A stretch of 64,000 bases of DNA from Globisporangium splendens. Its lineage: Eukaryota; Oomycota; Peronosporomycetes; Pythiales; Pythiaceae. The stretch covers positions 248,001 to 312,000 of the forward strand of contig VFIW01000035.1 in assembly GCA_006386115.1 (NCBI GenBank), in the 5' to 3' direction. Positions 22,166 to 32,134 of this stretch are shown one piece after another. Numbering within the stretch: position 1 is the stretch's first letter; each line of letters opens with the position of its first letter. The notes below the pieces were generated by a model that saw nothing but the letters and a program-made list of their open reading frames with translations, ran no database searches and had not been told where the DNA came from. Made by a program: the position numbers and the translations under genes.

Positions 22166-23164
22166 ATGCCATCGTTCCGCGCCATCCAAGTGCACACGCT
22201 CTCGAAGGACTTCCGCGCCGCGACCGAGATCGTCGACGTGCCGGAGCTCCCGACCGCGAGCGCGGGCCATGTCGTCGTCAAGAACCACTTCGTCGGCATC
22301 AACGCCACCGACATCAACATCACCGCCGGTGCCTACGGTTCACGCGCGCTACCGTTCTCGTGTGGTCTTGAAGCCGCTGGCATCGTCACTGCCATTGGCG
22401 AGGGTGTCGCCAACGTGAGCGTCGGAGATGCGGTCGTGTACCAGAAGTTGGGTGCGTTCGCCGAATACGCCGAAGTGCCAGCCGCTACGTTGATCAAGAC
22501 TCCAGAATTGACGTCGGCTGTGTTGCCACTCACCGTTTGCGGTATCTCGGCGTCGATCGCGCTCGAACAGGTCGGACAAATGAAGCAGGGCGGTGAGACC
22601 GTGCTTGTCACTGCCGCTGCCGGTGGCACTGGTCAGTTCGTCGTGCAACTCGCCAAGCTCGCGGGCAACCACGTGATCGGAACATGCAGCTCGGACGAGA
22701 AGGTCGAGTACCTCAAGTCGCTCGGGTGCGACCGCGTGATCAACTACACAAAGGAAGACGTGGACGCGGTGTTGAAAGCCGAGTACCCAAAGGGCGTCGA
22801 TCTCGTGTTTGAAACCGTCGGCGGTGACATGTTCAAGGCTGCGGTGGACAACATCGCGGTCCACGGCCGCATCATCGTGTTCGGTTACATCTCGAACTAC
22901 CACGAAGCCGACAAGCAATTGCTTGTGAGCCAAGTGAACCCGAAGCTGCTGATGAAGTCGGCCTCGGTGCGCGGCTTCATCTTGGGCAACCACGTGCCTC
23001 ACATCCCTGGCCACATTGCCAACTTGCTGGGCTTGATCAAGGAAGGCAAGTTGAAGGCTGGTGTGGACCCGACCGAGTTTAAGGGTCTCGAAGGCATCCC
23101 AGAAGCCATTGACCACATGTACGCGAAGAAGAACATCGGCAAGCTCGTTGTCAAGCTCGCGTAA
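22166..23164 (+). CDS. Quinone oxidoreductase / zeta-crystallin-like MDR protein, intronless
   Basis: A 332-residue single-exon paralogue starting MPSFRAIQVHTLSKDFRAA at a true ATG. The open frame continues upstream to 21908, but that part does not align with the paralogue and precedes the likely transcription start. It has the GroES-like half (VVKNHFVGINATDINITAG), the cofactor loop AAAGGTGQFVVQLAKLAG, and an ending KKNIGKLVVKLA. At the position where the first gene has its intron, the codons YQKLGAF are continuous. A 78-bp block (22711-22788) is identical to the first gene (19524-19601), while flanking sequence differs, as expected after gene conversion. Same predicted role: NADPH-dependent reduction of quinones or enones. 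Confidence 0.92.
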   Translation: MPSFRAIQVHTLSKDFRAATEIVDVPELPTASAGHVVVKNHFVGINATDINITAGAYGSRALPFSCGLEAAGIVTAIGEGVANVSVGDAVVYQKLGAFAEYAEVPAATLIKTPELTSAVLPLTVCGISASIALEQVGQMKQGGETVLVTAAAGGTGQFVVQLAKLAGNHVIGTCSSDEKVEYLKSLGCDRVINYTKEDVDAVLKAEYPKGVDLVFETVGGDMFKAAVDNIAVHGRIIVFGYISNYHEADKQLLVSQVNPKLLMKSASVRGFILGNHVPHIPGHIANLLGLIKEGKLKAGVDPTEFKGLEGIPEAIDHMYAKKNIGKLVVKLA

Positions 23165-23657
23165 GAGAACTGTAGGAAAACTAATTACGAAACACGTCAT
23201 CAGCTGTATTGGACTTTGTCATGAATTAATGCGCAATGCACGTAACTTGCGTTGGAAGCACTCTCTCTTTTGCGTAAACGAGTGCATTTTTTGTTGTGCG
23301 AACTTCCGGTACACAACGACTTGGTCTGAACATGCTACAACCGCCGTGTTGGTGAATTGTTCTGTTCAAACGACGCCGGATGCTGTAGCTGTAGCGGCCT
23401 GCTTTCTATTCTACCTCAATGAAGGGCAGTCAAATTTACACAGCTGACACTCATGTACAGGGTAGTTCAACATGTCTGACTGCAGATAAGTGGACTTATT
23501 TGCAGTCACACCCAGCAGCAAGTTTGCTTATTTGCCAATGCTTTACACATTGTTGTGATGTGGACGCATGGCAATCGTTGCAATTAACAGTGAGTAGTAT
23601 GTTTCCCGCCCACAAAACTGTAGGTAGCTTTTTTCTCGTCCGCACAAAGCAGCAGAA
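23165..23657. other. Intergenic region, no gene seen
   Basis: About 490 bp downstream of the second oxidoreductase. It holds its 3' untranslated region and AT-rich sequence. No supported coding region is seen. Confidence 0.5.
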
Positions 23658-23951
23658 ATGAGCGAAGAGAGCGCCAAACAGAGCACGACCAGAAGGGGGA
23701 GAGAACCGTGCGACTCGATCATGATATGTGTGTGCACGGTGTTTGTTGCTGTCCTTTGTGTGCGCAAGCACCTCCAAGAGTGCGATGTGATTATACATAG
23801 TTTATCAAATAGACAGCGACTTGTACTCGCCACCTGCGCGGTGGTGTACCGTGAGTGGGAGATACACAAGAGGAGAAAGAAACCGCGCGTGCGAGTGAGC
23901 GGGAACGACGATGCGCCAGCGTGTGCATTTGCGAACGAATACGATATGTAG
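23658..23951 (+). CDS. Possible 97-residue protein with one membrane segment
   Basis: An ATG-initiated open frame, MSEESAKQSTTRRGREPC. A hydrophobic stretch, IMICVCTVFVAVLCV, follows at about residues 21-35, then a basic tail rich in Arg/Lys (HKRRKKPRVRV). I do not recognise it, it has no neighbours that would explain it, and frames of this length occur by chance. It is listed only because start, composition and a single hydrophobic segment are coherent. Confidence 0.22.
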   Translation: MSEESAKQSTTRRGREPCDSIMICVCTVFVAVLCVRKHLQECDVIIHSLSNRQRLVLATCAVVYREWEIHKRRKKPRVRVSGNDDAPACAFANEYDM

Positions 23952-25129
23952 GCGTGCAGTAAGGTATGCGGTAGTCTCTTTTTTATTGCTGAGTCTCTAC
24001 TACACCCCGCGACACGTATTCTCGTTCACCTGTGCCAATCAGCGTCGTGATATTTACCTCGTGCGAAAGCGCAATTCTTGTTGCGATGTGTGAACCGTAA
24101 TTTGTGTACGAGTCTCTCGTACAGAATTACGATTTGTGTATCGCGACAAGTCTTTAGTTGGGCCAGTCCATCCACAAAATCCTATCGTTTGTGAGAATAA
24201 TGGCCATTGAGATGCTTTGGTTTAGCAAGTCCGAGTCGCATGAGCACAAGGGTCATCGGAGAAACGAAGCGTGCTTAAGACTTGACGGACATTGCCCCTC
24301 TCTATAAAGTCACCAAAAGCAGAAAACCCGAGCCCTAGGCAGACAATCTGTGATTATTTTGTGTGATTTGTAGAAAAGACACCAGCATGAAGATTTCATT
24401 GAGCACATTTAACCAGAATAATCACCCATATCGATCACCTTAGAGAGGGTAACTGATTACAGAGGGAGGGAGTATGAAGCTGCAAGAGCTGTCACTAAAG
24501 CTCCATAAACTCCTACGCTGACCGACGGTCTTCAAGCTTACTTTCCCAGTGGATGCAATCGAATCGACTCGAGCGAACCAGGAATTGGCATCCCATCTTG
24601 CCAGCATAACCAGATCCCAGGTTGACGCATACGCCTCTTCCTCGACGAATGCACAGACTTCTATCAGGAGCGAAGACGGAGTACATGCTCCTCCACGCGC
24701 TGCATATACGCGGCGTCATCTCCAGCAACCATCTGGAGATCACTTGCGTCGATACCAGGCGTCGGAGGACAAAAATACGATTTTCCGCCACTCCAGTAGT
24801 CTCACTCGAAGACCACTTTGCAAGATTTCCGTTGTTGCTCTGCATCGTCGCTCTTGTGTCCCTTCATTTTGTAGAAGGCACCCTGCTTCAGATGCACCAC
24901 TTTTTTTTTGCACGACGTCACATTTCCTGTCTAGATGAGCTGATTGCAGCAGGAGGAGAAAAAGTCGAAGTCGCACCCTTCAGAGACTGAGAACCACAAA
25001 TGTGTAATGAAACTAGAAAGACAAATGTAACGCAATTCAAAAAAGGACATGAAAATATCGTGCATGCGCTAAATGCAAGTCTCATTGCTGTCCAAATCCC
25101 TTCCATGGCTATCTGCGCCATTGTCATTC
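23952..25129. other. Left host flank of element E, no gene supported
   Basis: About 1.2 kb with overlapping open frames on both strands at 24513-24940 (110 and 129 codons). Neither shows a recognisable motif or biased composition. A run of nine T residues sits near 24901. I found no retrotransposon protein remnants here. Confidence 0.45.
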
Positions 25130-25779
25130 TGAAATGGACCAAAACCAGCCATTACATGAAGATGGATCTGTCCCCTGATCTAGTGTACCACACACCACCT
25201 TCAGTGTGCATTGTGGAGACACAAATAACAAAGGGATTACGGTAATACAGTCCCCACATGCACGTGTGACGTCATAGGATGACGTCACGAGTGTTCTCTG
25301 TGCTGATCAGTGCAGAATGTTGTTCTCATGTACTAATCAGTACTGAGCAATGACATCCATGTACTAATCAAGTACTGAGTGATGGTTCCTGCTTGGGAAA
25401 CTGGACTGGCGACGAGACAGACGTGTCTCTGCCACCTGGAGTGAGTGGCGCGAGCCAATCACTTTGCAGGGATTTATACAAGACTTGAAGTTCAAGCTTC
25501 TAGAAGATCCCGTAGGTTCAACGTCAGTGTACCCAAGGTTTTATATATCAGATTCATAGGTTTTATTGTGTATATTTAGGTTTTAGTTATCAAACCTGTA
25601 GGATCCCTTGGGGTTCATTTGTAAGTAGCGACAGGAACCATAACCATTTTTAATTCAGTTGCAAATTTTCCTCCAAGTACTCAAGTCTTCGTTCCTCCTT
25701 CCAAGTCGGGAGATCGCTTCCTCTGGCGCAAGCGTGTGTGCCGTGTTTGAGGGACTGTTTGGAACAGCGCCCTCTTACA
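25130..25779 (+). repeat. 5' LTR of element E (650 bp)
   Basis: It ends CCTCTTACA at 25779, two bases before the primer-binding site. The left edge is set by alignment with the 3' LTR (TGAAATGG against TGTAATGG). The first 17 bases match at only 12 positions, against about 95% elsewhere, so this edge may have been altered. It contains two TGACGTCA sites (25267-25274, 25280-25287) in a perfect inverted repeat. Palindromic GTACTAATCAGTAC (25331-25344) is followed by a similar unit (about 25361-25376). GGTTTTATATATCAG near 25550 could serve as a TATA region. Confidence 0.87.
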
Positions 25780-25781
25780 CC

Positions 25782-25794
25782 TGGTAGCACTTCG
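25782..25794 (+). other. Primer-binding site of element E (initiator tRNA-Met type)
   Basis: TGGTAGCACTTCG, beginning two bases after the LTR, is complementary to a tRNA 3' end CGAAGTGCTACCA. An initiator methionine tRNA is the likely primer. Confidence 0.72.
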
Positions 25795-25898
25795 AGCGGT
25801 CCTTCCAACGACCCAGTGAAGTGAAGAGGTTTGACGACGCGGCTTTAAGCACGTCGAGCATTCCTGTCCAAGACCCTGCGAGCATCCTTGTGTGGAAC

Positions 25899-26948
25899 AT
25901 GGATGCTACAGGAACCCCACTCGGTCCAGCAGTACCGGAAACTGTCGAGTTGACTATTGAGGGTTTCCCTCATCTGTCTTCTCATGAGTGGATGGCGCTT
26001 GAGCGCATGCGAGATGTCATCGGAGAGGCTGCTGTGGTCAGTCTGCTTCGGTCGGCATCTCCGGAGGACCAGAAGAGCGCGGTGGTCAGTTTCATGCACC
26101 ACGAGATCATGTCCTCCCGGAAGCAGGTCGCAACCCCTGTTTCATCACTCAGGACGGTGCCACTGAAGCTTGACGTCTCTCCGTATCGCGGCGGAGAGAA
26201 CGAACCCCTCTCACGATGGTTCGTCGAGTTGGATGCAGCCATCGCTGCAAGGCAACTGCGGGACCCTTCGCAGCAAGTGTTGTTCGCGATGTCCAACCTT
26301 GCGGGTCGTGCGAAGAGCTGGGCGTATGGCAAGCGTTTAGTCGATCTAAACTGCTTCTCCAGCTACGGCCACTTCAAGACCGAACTCAAGAAGGCGTTTG
26401 AACCTCCACAGAGTGAGTTCTGTGCACGCGCCGAGTTCCTCAAGCTTCGTCAAGGCCGTTTCGACCTTCACTCGTATGCACAACGTGCTCGCTACTTGGT
26501 GTCGAGCATCGTTGATGAGCTGATTGACGTTCCGACGCAAGTCGTGACGTTCATGACGGGTCTGAACGATGGTCCGATTCGGAACCAACTGTTCCGCGAG
26601 TACCCCAAGACGCTGGACGAAGCTATCGAACGTGCGATGCAAGAAGAGTTCAGTATCAAGCAAGCGAAATTCCATGAGTTTGCGTCGAGACCAATGCGGC
26701 AATCAAATGCCGTGCATGACGGTCCCGAGCCCGTGGACATCTCGTACATTTCCACACCTGGAAATGAGCGCCCTCGCAACGATGGGAAATGTTTACGTTG
26801 CGGGAAGCCGTGTCACATTGCTAGGAACTGCAAGGTGTCTTTGCCGGGTCGGCAAACGACACAGGGTGCTCGTTCGAACAACCACGATCGTTCTTACGGT
26901 CGTCGGTTCGAGCGGTCACCTGGGCCAAAAAACGGGAATGGACAGTAG
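25899..26948 (+). CDS. Gag of element E
   Basis: A 349-residue Gag from the first ATG, MDATGTPLGPAVPETVEL; 26 further upstream codons are open but lack an ATG. Conserved segments are FPHLSSHEWMALERMR, LAGRAKSWAYGKRL and FLKLRQGRFDLHSYAQRARYL. The zinc knuckle, CLRCGKPCHIARNC, lies near residues 298-311; it has an extra Cys in place of Gly, but the CCHC ligands are kept. The Arg/Ser/Gly tail leads into the slippery site. The frame is intact. Confidence 0.92.
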   Translation: MDATGTPLGPAVPETVELTIEGFPHLSSHEWMALERMRDVIGEAAVVSLLRSASPEDQKSAVVSFMHHEIMSSRKQVATPVSSLRTVPLKLDVSPYRGGENEPLSRWFVELDAAIAARQLRDPSQQVLFAMSNLAGRAKSWAYGKRLVDLNCFSSYGHFKTELKKAFEPPQSEFCARAEFLKLRQGRFDLHSYAQRARYLVSSIVDELIDVPTQVVTFMTGLNDGPIRNQLFREYPKTLDEAIERAMQEEFSIKQAKFHEFASRPMRQSNAVHDGPEPVDISYISTPGNERPRNDGKCLRCGKPCHIARNCKVSLPGRQTTQGARSNNHDRSYGRRFERSPGPKNGNGQ

Positions 26949-26971
26949 GGGCGGGGCCTCCTACTGGCCCC
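26927..26971 (+). promoter_or_regulatory. -1 ribosomal frameshift signal of element E, possible pseudoknot
   Basis: A AAA AAC (26927-26933) sits in the gag frame. A 9-nt spacer leads to stem 1, CAGTAGG (26943-26949) with CCTACTG (26960-26966), which contains the gag TAG. Within its loop GGGGCC (26953-26958) can pair with GGCCCC (26966-26971) downstream, giving the connectivity of an H-type pseudoknot; the two stems share only base 26966. Pol is in the -1 frame and has no stop between the heptamer and the protease. Confidence 0.87.
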
Positions 26972-29900
26972 GAAAAGAGGACTGTGGACGTTGTGGAGAC
27001 ACAGGACTCTGGCCCCTATGTGCATCAAGCACATGCAGTTTCCACTATGAGTGAGAAGAGTGTCAGTCAAACGTCAAGTTTGATCATTCACAGAGTTCAT
27101 GTAGACGGTATTGCAACGCCTCTACGAGCTTTGGTTGACACTGGTGCGTCGAACAACTTTGTTCGAAATGAAGTGATCATCAGGCATGGTGTCTTCGTGC
27201 CTGATGCGAATGAAGAGAAGACAATGATTGTCCGGTTGGCAAATGGGTCGACTGTGAAGATGCCGAAGCGCGTGGTGCGCTTGGCAATCAAGTGTGAAGA
27301 TTTCCGAGGTGAAGACGAGTTTATTTTACTCGACCTTGATGACAAGTTTGACATCATCCTGGGCATGCCGTGGTTGAAGCGTTACCAACCTAGCATTGAC
27401 TGGATGAATATGAAGATCTCCGTTGGCAAGTCGCACGATGTTGACTTGTGCTGCACAACAACGGATGAAGTGGTGTGGGTGTACACATCTGTGGAAGAGA
27501 TCCCAGATGGCCCTTGTGATATTGCGGTGTGCGATGGCCCCCCATATTCACAAGTGGTACCCATTTTGAAGACGACGAACGGAGGTGGAGCAGTCAGGCG
27601 CCAGAAAAAGACTGTCTCCTTTGCCATCGACGACGAGAAGGTTCGCGATGGCGTTGACAAGAGTAAATGGAAGAGGAACAGACACCCTTCCCAAGACAAG
27701 AAGAAGAAGACCAGCAAGAGAAGTGTTCCGTCAAGAATTTTGAGTTCCCCTGATCAAGGTACAAGTGGTGATGACGAAGGGAGTGTCCAAGCACAAGACA
27801 TTCCAAACGAGTTTGTGAATATCGCGGTCTACAATGAAGAAGGTGACGTGGATGTAATCCGTCACGTGAAGATTGAAAATCCTCCAAGTTCAGTCGAAGA
27901 ATTGATTTCCTTGCCATCGATGAGCAAGAAGACACTGGAGCGCAGCCTAGCGAGAGGCGATATTGCGCAGGTGTGTGCGATCGTCGAAATGGTCGACGAA
28001 GGCTTCGTCAACACAGCATCAGGTGCGGATGCAGATGTGTTGGACGAAAAGACACGGAAGGAAAGGTTCGAGGAGCAGTCGTGGGACGCCCTCAAGAAGA
28101 ACCCCGTGTATGCGCTTGCCAGGGAATACGAAGACATCTTCCCTGACAAGGTGCCGGACGAATTGCCATTCGACAGAGGCATTCGTCATGAGATTGATGT
28201 ACTTCCTGGCACGAAGTACTGCATCACAAGGCAGTGGCCGTTGCCAAAGGAACAAGTCGAGGCGATCGACGAGTTCTTTGCACAACGTGCTAAGGCTGGT
28301 CATGTGCGGGAAAGCAAGTCTCCGCATTGCAGCCCCACTTTCTGTGTGAAGAAGGCAACTGGAGGTTGGCGCATTGTTCACGCTTTCGACAAGCTGAACG
28401 ACGCGACAATTCCGGCCCAGACTCCGGTTCCACGCAAGGACATGATCCTTGGTGGAATGGTCGGCAGCACCGTCTTTAGTGCTATCGATCTGAAAGATGG
28501 GTTCTATCGGATTCGAATGCGCGAAGACGATGTCCCACTAACCGCAGTGAGTACCCCGAGTGGTATGCTGTGGGAATGGTTAGCGATGCCACAGGGACTG
28601 AAGAATGCTCCTGCGACCTTCAATCGAATGGTCACGAACGTTCTTCGTCCTCTGCGAACATTTGCACCAAGTTACTTGGACGACATTTTCGTTCATAGTA
28701 AGGCCACGAATGGGAAGTCTGATGTCGATGTTCATCTCGATCATCTTCGTCAAGTATTCCAGGTCATGCGTGAGAATAAACTCTACGCTAACTTGAAGAA
28801 GTGCATGTTCTTCGCCCCCGAGATCCCTGTTCTCGGTTGTTTTGTGGGCAAGAGCGGTGTTCGAGTCGATACGGAGAAGGTCGAAGCTATTGACGATTGG
28901 CCTGTGCCTCAGAATGTCAAACAGCTACGACAATGGTTGGGTCTAGCCAGCTACTTGCACAAGTACACGCGCAATTATGCAGCGTTGGTGCAACCCCTCA
29001 CACAGCTCTTGAAGAAAGACGTTGAGTGGAAGTGGTCGAAAGACCATGAGACGGCGTTCGAAGAAGTCAAGAGGAGTCTTCAAGAAGCTCCTGTCTTGGC
29101 TCTGCCAAACCACGACAAGCCGTTCCACGTCGTCTGTGATGCGAGCGACTATGCCATCGGTTGCGCATTGATGCAACACGATGATGAGGGTCACGAGCGA
29201 GTTGTGTCATATCAGTCACGACAACTCCGACCCGCAGAGCGGAACTGCCCAGTTCATGACAAGGAACTTCTGGCGATGAAGTATTCTTTGGTCAAGTTCC
29301 GTGTGTATCTGCTTGGCGAGGAGCACTTTGCTATCTACACTGATCACGCATCTCTGCGTACGGCAGTGAAGACTCCTCATTTGTCGCAAAGAATGGCGAG
29401 ATGGTTCTCCTTCTTTGCAGAGTACAACTTTGTTGTACACTACAAGCCAGGCAAGACGAACATCTTAGCCGATGCGCTGTCAAGACGTCCGGACTACGAT
29501 CCGAAGACCAAGAGTGAAGACACGGACGGAGCGTGTCGACTCTGTGAAGATGTTCAAGCGATCGCGGTGCGAGCTGCGACTACAGTGCGAGAAGAGATTG
29601 TCGAAGGGTACAAGTCTGACGAAACATGCCAAGACTTGTTGAAGTACTTCAAGGATCCTTCGGACAAAGCGCTGCAAGGTCTTCTGTCGCGCACAAGATC
29701 GCGAGTTCACCGCTTCCGAGTACACAATGGGTTGTTGTACTATGCGGTCGAACAAGGGGATACAGCAAGGGTTGTTGTTCCCAACGACGAAGGTCTGCGT
29801 CATCGACTCATGTATGAGTACCATGACAGTCCTTCGGGTGGCCACCTCGGACGTGAGAAAACGTTTCTCAGTCTTTCCCGGGATTACTACTGGCCACACA

Positions 29901-31715
29901 TGTACAAGTGGGTGCGCAAGTATGTGAGGACTTGCGAGGCCTGCCAACGAGTGAAACCCTCTGGTTCCACGCAGGCACCACTTCGTTCATTGGCTGTCCC
30001 ATCGGACAGTTGGAAGTCTGTGAGTATGGATTTCATATTCGGACTTCCAAGAGACACACGTGGACGCAATGGCATCCTTGTGTTTGTGGACCGATTCAGC
30101 AAGATGGTTCATCTTGCGCCTGTTTCGGACAAGATCTCTGCTGAGAAGACTGCCAAGGTCTTTGTAGACGTCGTATTCCGTCTGCACGAACTACCAGTCG
30201 AGATCGTGTCTGACCGTGACACCCGTTTCACGTCCAAGTTCTGGCGTGCACTGTTCGGACTTCTGGACACCAAGTTGTCCATGTCAACAGCGGCACACCC
30301 TGAAACGGACGGTCAAACAGAGCGAGTGAATCGTGTCCTCGAAGACGTGTTGCGCAGCTACGCAACGTCTTTCAAAGAGTGGAATGAGTTTCTCCCTCTT
30401 GCCGAGTTTGCGTTGAACAACTCCACGCATGTCTCGACAGGTCACTCTCCATTTTATATGAACTATGGCATTCACCCTCGAGTGCCTGCTTCCATAATGG
30501 GTGAGGTCTCTACCTTAAGTGGGGAGGGACTCCGGCTCACGGAAACAAGCCGAAGTCGTCTTACGACCTGAATGCTGCTTCCGAGTTGAAAGCCAATTTT
30601 GACTCGATGAAACCCCTCGACGACCTAACAAGTCGTGAAGAGCAGCAAGTCGATGACTTTATTGTGAGGAGACAAGCCGTTGTGAGGTTTGTTCGAGACG
30701 CAATAGCGAAGGCTCAGGATCTGCAAAAGGAACAAGCAGACAAGAGCGGAAGGAAGAACAAGCAAGTTTATAAGATCAATGATCTTGTATTACTTAGCAC
30801 GGCGAACCTGCCTGAACATGCAGTGTCCACTTGGGAAGCTCAAAGCTTCTGCCAAGGTTCATTGGACCGTTCAAGGTAGTGAAATGCAATGGTGATGCCT
30901 ACACGCTAGACATACCTACACGCATGCGTCTACACCCGACATTTTATGTGGGTAGACTGAAGCCTTACCTTCCAAGTGGATCTGCGGACCCTACGAGATC
31001 TTCCGCAAACGATCGAGCTGATCGTGGAGTTTCTCCACTTGATTGCGAAGAGCAAACAGCTCATCGCTCTGGAGATTCTTCTCGGCGTACAGGAGTTGCA
31101 GGACGTCGAAGGATTGGTCCTTCACTGCCTCCAACGCTTGAAGACGAGAATGGTACTCACCACGAAGTACCTCGAGAGCCGAACCTGCCTCTTCCACAGA
31201 GCGCAAAAGGCGATCGTGAGCCAACTCACGAGACTTCTCGTTCTTCTGGAGTCGAACAAGTTCGTCCTGAACTTGTTGGAACCGTTCCTCGAAACGGGAC
31301 TCCAAAGCCGAACACTGGGCAGAACCTTCTGTCAGATCGTCGATCTTCGACTCATGATCGGCGACAAGGTTCTCGAGACTCTCGCAGCGTTCCTCAAGTG
31401 TCGAACAACGCTGCTGCAGCGCCTCGATTTGCCCACGATAAGCACTCTTCCACTTCCAGAGTCGCTCAATCGTTTTCTCGTTCAGCCCCACCCCCGTTGT
31501 TAGACTCTCAGGGAGAGCATCGCTGGGTGGTTGAGTCGATTGTTGATCATGAAGATCGACCGACTCATCGTCGAGGAAAGAAGCAGTTGAACCATCAGCG
31601 CTTCTACAGAGTTCGGTGGCGTGGATATCCACCGAGCTCGGACACGTGGGAGCCTCGTCAGACATTGGAGTCTGATGTTCCCGACGTGGTCCACAGCTAT
31701 GAGAACTGCTTGTAG
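26933..31715 (+). pseudogene. Pol of element E: protease-RT-RNase H-integrase-chromodomain, two frameshifts
   Basis: The -1 frame is open for about 1210 codons to 30571. The protease has LVDTGASNNFV (27132) and IILGMPWLKRYQP. The RT has WPLPKEQVEAIDEFF, FCVKKATGGWRI and YLDDIFVHS (about 28675). RNase H has CDASDYAIGC, KELLAMKYSL and YTDHASLRTA. The integrase has HEYHDSPSGGHLG...CEACQRVKP, SMDFIFGLP, SDRDTRFTS and HPETDGQTERVN. A one-base shift near 30525 moves the frame to KANFDSMKPLDD. A second, near 30825, leads into LPRFIGPFKVV (GPF module). That last frame runs on through an Arg/Ser/Pro-rich linker into a chromodomain (about 31510-31700: WVVESIVDHEDR, YRVRWRGYPPSSDTWEP). The element cannot now make full-length Pol. 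Confidence 0.9.
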
Positions 31716-32058
31716 CGTCGCCAGGGGCGACACTACGACGACCAGAGCTACGGTTCGCTCTGTCGTCGGTGGGAGTTCTTCTTTGGGCACGAGCATTGCC
31801 ACGACAAAGAAGACGCTCCATCTTGTTCTCGTTCTCAAGACGAACAAATGTTCGCCGTGAGTCTCGCTGGGCTGCGATGTGTTGGTTCGGATCATCGCGA
31901 TCGTTGATCCGACGCCAACTGAAGAACCGCTCCTTGTAGAACTCGAGCTCCCCCTTCTTCTTCAGAATGGGAGAGATGTCGAAGAGTTCTGGAGCTGTCT
32001 GCTGTCGCTTGGACGACGGACGTTCTTCACGGTTCACTTGGTCACTTGGTCGCTTCAT
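30991..32058 (-). CDS. Antisense coiled-coil protein encoded in the 3' end of retrotransposon E
   Basis: A 355-codon minus-strand frame from ATG MKRPSDQVNREERPSSKRQQ; an in-frame upstream ATG at 32157 lies inside the 3' LTR. The N terminus looks like a bipartite nuclear localisation signal (KRPSDQVNREERPSSKR), followed by FYKERFFSWRRINDR. The last ~170 residues (from about 31500 down) form a long amphipathic coiled coil, for example LEERCESLENLVADHESK and LFALRNQVEKLHDQLDRL. It is antisense to the pol linker and chromodomain, which are open at the same time. For the first ~340 bp (32058-31716) it is antisense to sequence with no long sense frame. I do not recognise a family. Translation is unproven; the LTR could supply a bidirectional promoter. 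Confidence 0.5.
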   Translation of the reverse strand: MKRPSDQVNREERPSSKRQQTAPELFDISPILKKKGELEFYKERFFSWRRINDRDDPNQHIAAQRDSRRTFVRLENENKMERLLCRGNARAQRRTPTDDRANRSSGRRSVAPGDATSSSHSCGPRREHQTPMSDEAPTCPSSVDIHATELCRSADGSTASFLDDESVDLHDQQSTQPPSDALPESLTTGVGLNEKTIERLWKWKSAYRGQIEALQQRCSTLEERCESLENLVADHESKIDDLTEGSAQCSALESRFEERFQQVQDELVRLQKNEKSRELAHDRLLRSVEEAGSALEVLRGEYHSRLQALEAVKDQSFDVLQLLYAEKNLQSDELFALRNQVEKLHDQLDRLRKIS

Positions 32059-32121
32059 TGCCAATTGGAAAGTGAACTGCTCCGAAAGGTCTGCAAAAGT
32101 ACGCAAGGTACTTGTGACTTT

Positions 32122-32134
32122 AAGGAGGGGATGA
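32122..32134 (+). other. Polypurine tract of element E
   Basis: AAGGAGGGGATGA immediately precedes the TG of the 3' LTR, the expected plus-strand primer position. Confidence 0.75.

Noticed and set aside
22349..23200. 283-codon minus-strand frame opposite the second oxidoreductase
   Set aside because: Shadow; the plus strand encodes a full-length, family-typical enzyme.
24513..24940. Overlapping 110- and 129-codon frames left of element E
   Set aside because: No motif, no codon signal favouring either strand, no similarity to the retrotransposon proteins in the window.
30976..31503. Leu-rich plus-strand frame in the 3' end of element E
   Set aside because: It is the complement of the coiled-coil frame and not in frame with Pol; only the chromodomain frame and the antisense frame make biological sense.
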